From contig JAISDF010000006.1 in assembly GCA_031265025.1 (NCBI GenBank), positions 1 to 14,513 on the forward strand: a stretch of 14,513 nucleotides of DNA, written 5' to 3'. The stretch comes from Spirochaetaceae bacterium (GTDB lineage: Bacteria; Spirochaetota; Spirochaetia; Treponematales; Breznakiellaceae). Of the stretch, positions 14,375-14,513 are shown one piece after another. Positions within the stretch are counted from its first letter, which is position 1. The number at the start of each line of letters is the position of its first letter. A program made the position numbers and the translations under genes. Below the pieces are notes generated by a model that was given only the letters and a program-made list of their open reading frames with translations, ran no database searches and was not told where the DNA came from.

Positions 14375-14402
14375 TTGTGTTTTACCGCTTTTCTCTTATA
14401 AT
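14375..14402 (+). promoter_or_regulatory. Probable promoter of the PEP carboxykinase gene
   Basis: A perfect -10 box, TATAAT, lies at 14397-14402. The best -35 candidate is a weak TTGTGT at 14375-14380 with a 16-nt spacer. The -10 lies 32 bp before the ATG, so the leader would be about 25 nt. Confidence 0.5.
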
Positions 14403-14424
14403 GATATACAGTAATGATATACAG
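14399..14424 (+). repeat. Exact 13-bp tandem repeat between promoter and RBS
   Basis: TAATGATATACAG is present twice head to tail (14399-14411 and 14412-14424) with no mismatch. The first copy overlaps the last four bases of the -10 box; the second runs into the AGGAG Shine-Dalgarno site (14423-14427). It may be a slippage duplication of the 5' leader or a paired protein-binding site. Confidence 0.6.
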
Positions 14425-14434
14425 GAGAATTTTT

Positions 14435-14513
14435 ATGAAGGTTGAAGAATTAAAACACGCGGGACTGAAAAAATGGATAGGGGACGCGGTCGGCCTCATG
14501 GGGCCGGATTCCG
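14435..14513 (+). CDS. pckG: Phosphoenolpyruvate carboxykinase (GTP), N-terminal fragment
   Basis: Only 26 codons are inside the window. The peptide, with HAGLKKWIGDAVGLMGPDS, resembles the N-terminus of GTP-dependent PEP carboxykinases, where a helix of the form xxLxxWVxEVAxLxxPD precedes the first strand. The enzyme interconverts oxaloacetate and phosphoenolpyruvate with GTP/GDP; in anaerobes it often runs toward oxaloacetate. AGGAG sits 7 nt before the ATG. The call rests on a short stretch and needs the downstream sequence. Confidence 0.65.
   Translation, partial: MKVEELKHAGLKKWIGDAVGLMGPDS

Overview
The window reads as accessory and housekeeping DNA from an anaerobic, host-associated spirochaete of the Treponema type. 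The evidence is indirect: moderately high G+C, lipoproteins with relaxed lipoboxes, a single-chain aminotransferase of a type common in treponemes, a GTP-dependent PEP carboxykinase start, and small proteins without recognisable relatives. No rRNA, tRNA, CRISPR array, insertion sequence or phage gene is visible, and no stretch longer than about 300 bases lacks a gene.

Left flank (1-3172). The window opens inside a PLP-dependent class I/II aminotransferase (+). A short GC-rich gap with a hairpin and an 18-bp imperfect direct repeat separates it from a convergent helical protein of unknown function (-). A divergent lipoprotein (+) follows. It resembles a family 1 extracellular solute-binding protein but has no permease genes beside it.

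Central cluster (3185-13871). A good sigma70-type promoter, overlapped by repeats that look like an operator, precedes ten co-directional genes that are nearly contiguous: gaps of 1-39 nt, one ATGA overlap and one 25-nt overlap. In order they are an SdhA/FrdA-like soluble flavoprotein; a stand-alone [2Fe-2S] protein equal to only the N-terminal half of SdhB/FrdB; an M20D/AbgB-like metallo-amidohydrolase; a family 5 solute-binding lipoprotein; a nitroreductase-fold protein with a long N-terminal extension; the two permeases and two ATPases of a Dpp/Opp-type ABC transporter; and a small homologue of L-2-amino-thiazoline-4-carboxylate (ATC) hydrolase. Together they look like one unit that imports a small peptide-like or heterocyclic amide, hydrolyses it and reduces (or oxidises) it. 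The ATC-hydrolase-like and M20 enzymes in one operon recall the two-step ATC to N-carbamoyl-cysteine to cysteine route, but the substrate is not shown by the sequence. This cluster is the best candidate here for an undescribed system.

Right flank (13872-14513). A small protein of unknown function has its ribosome-binding site buried in a predicted 14-bp hairpin. The window then ends in the first 26 codons of a probable pckG, preceded by a perfect TATAAT -10 box and a 13-bp exact tandem repeat.
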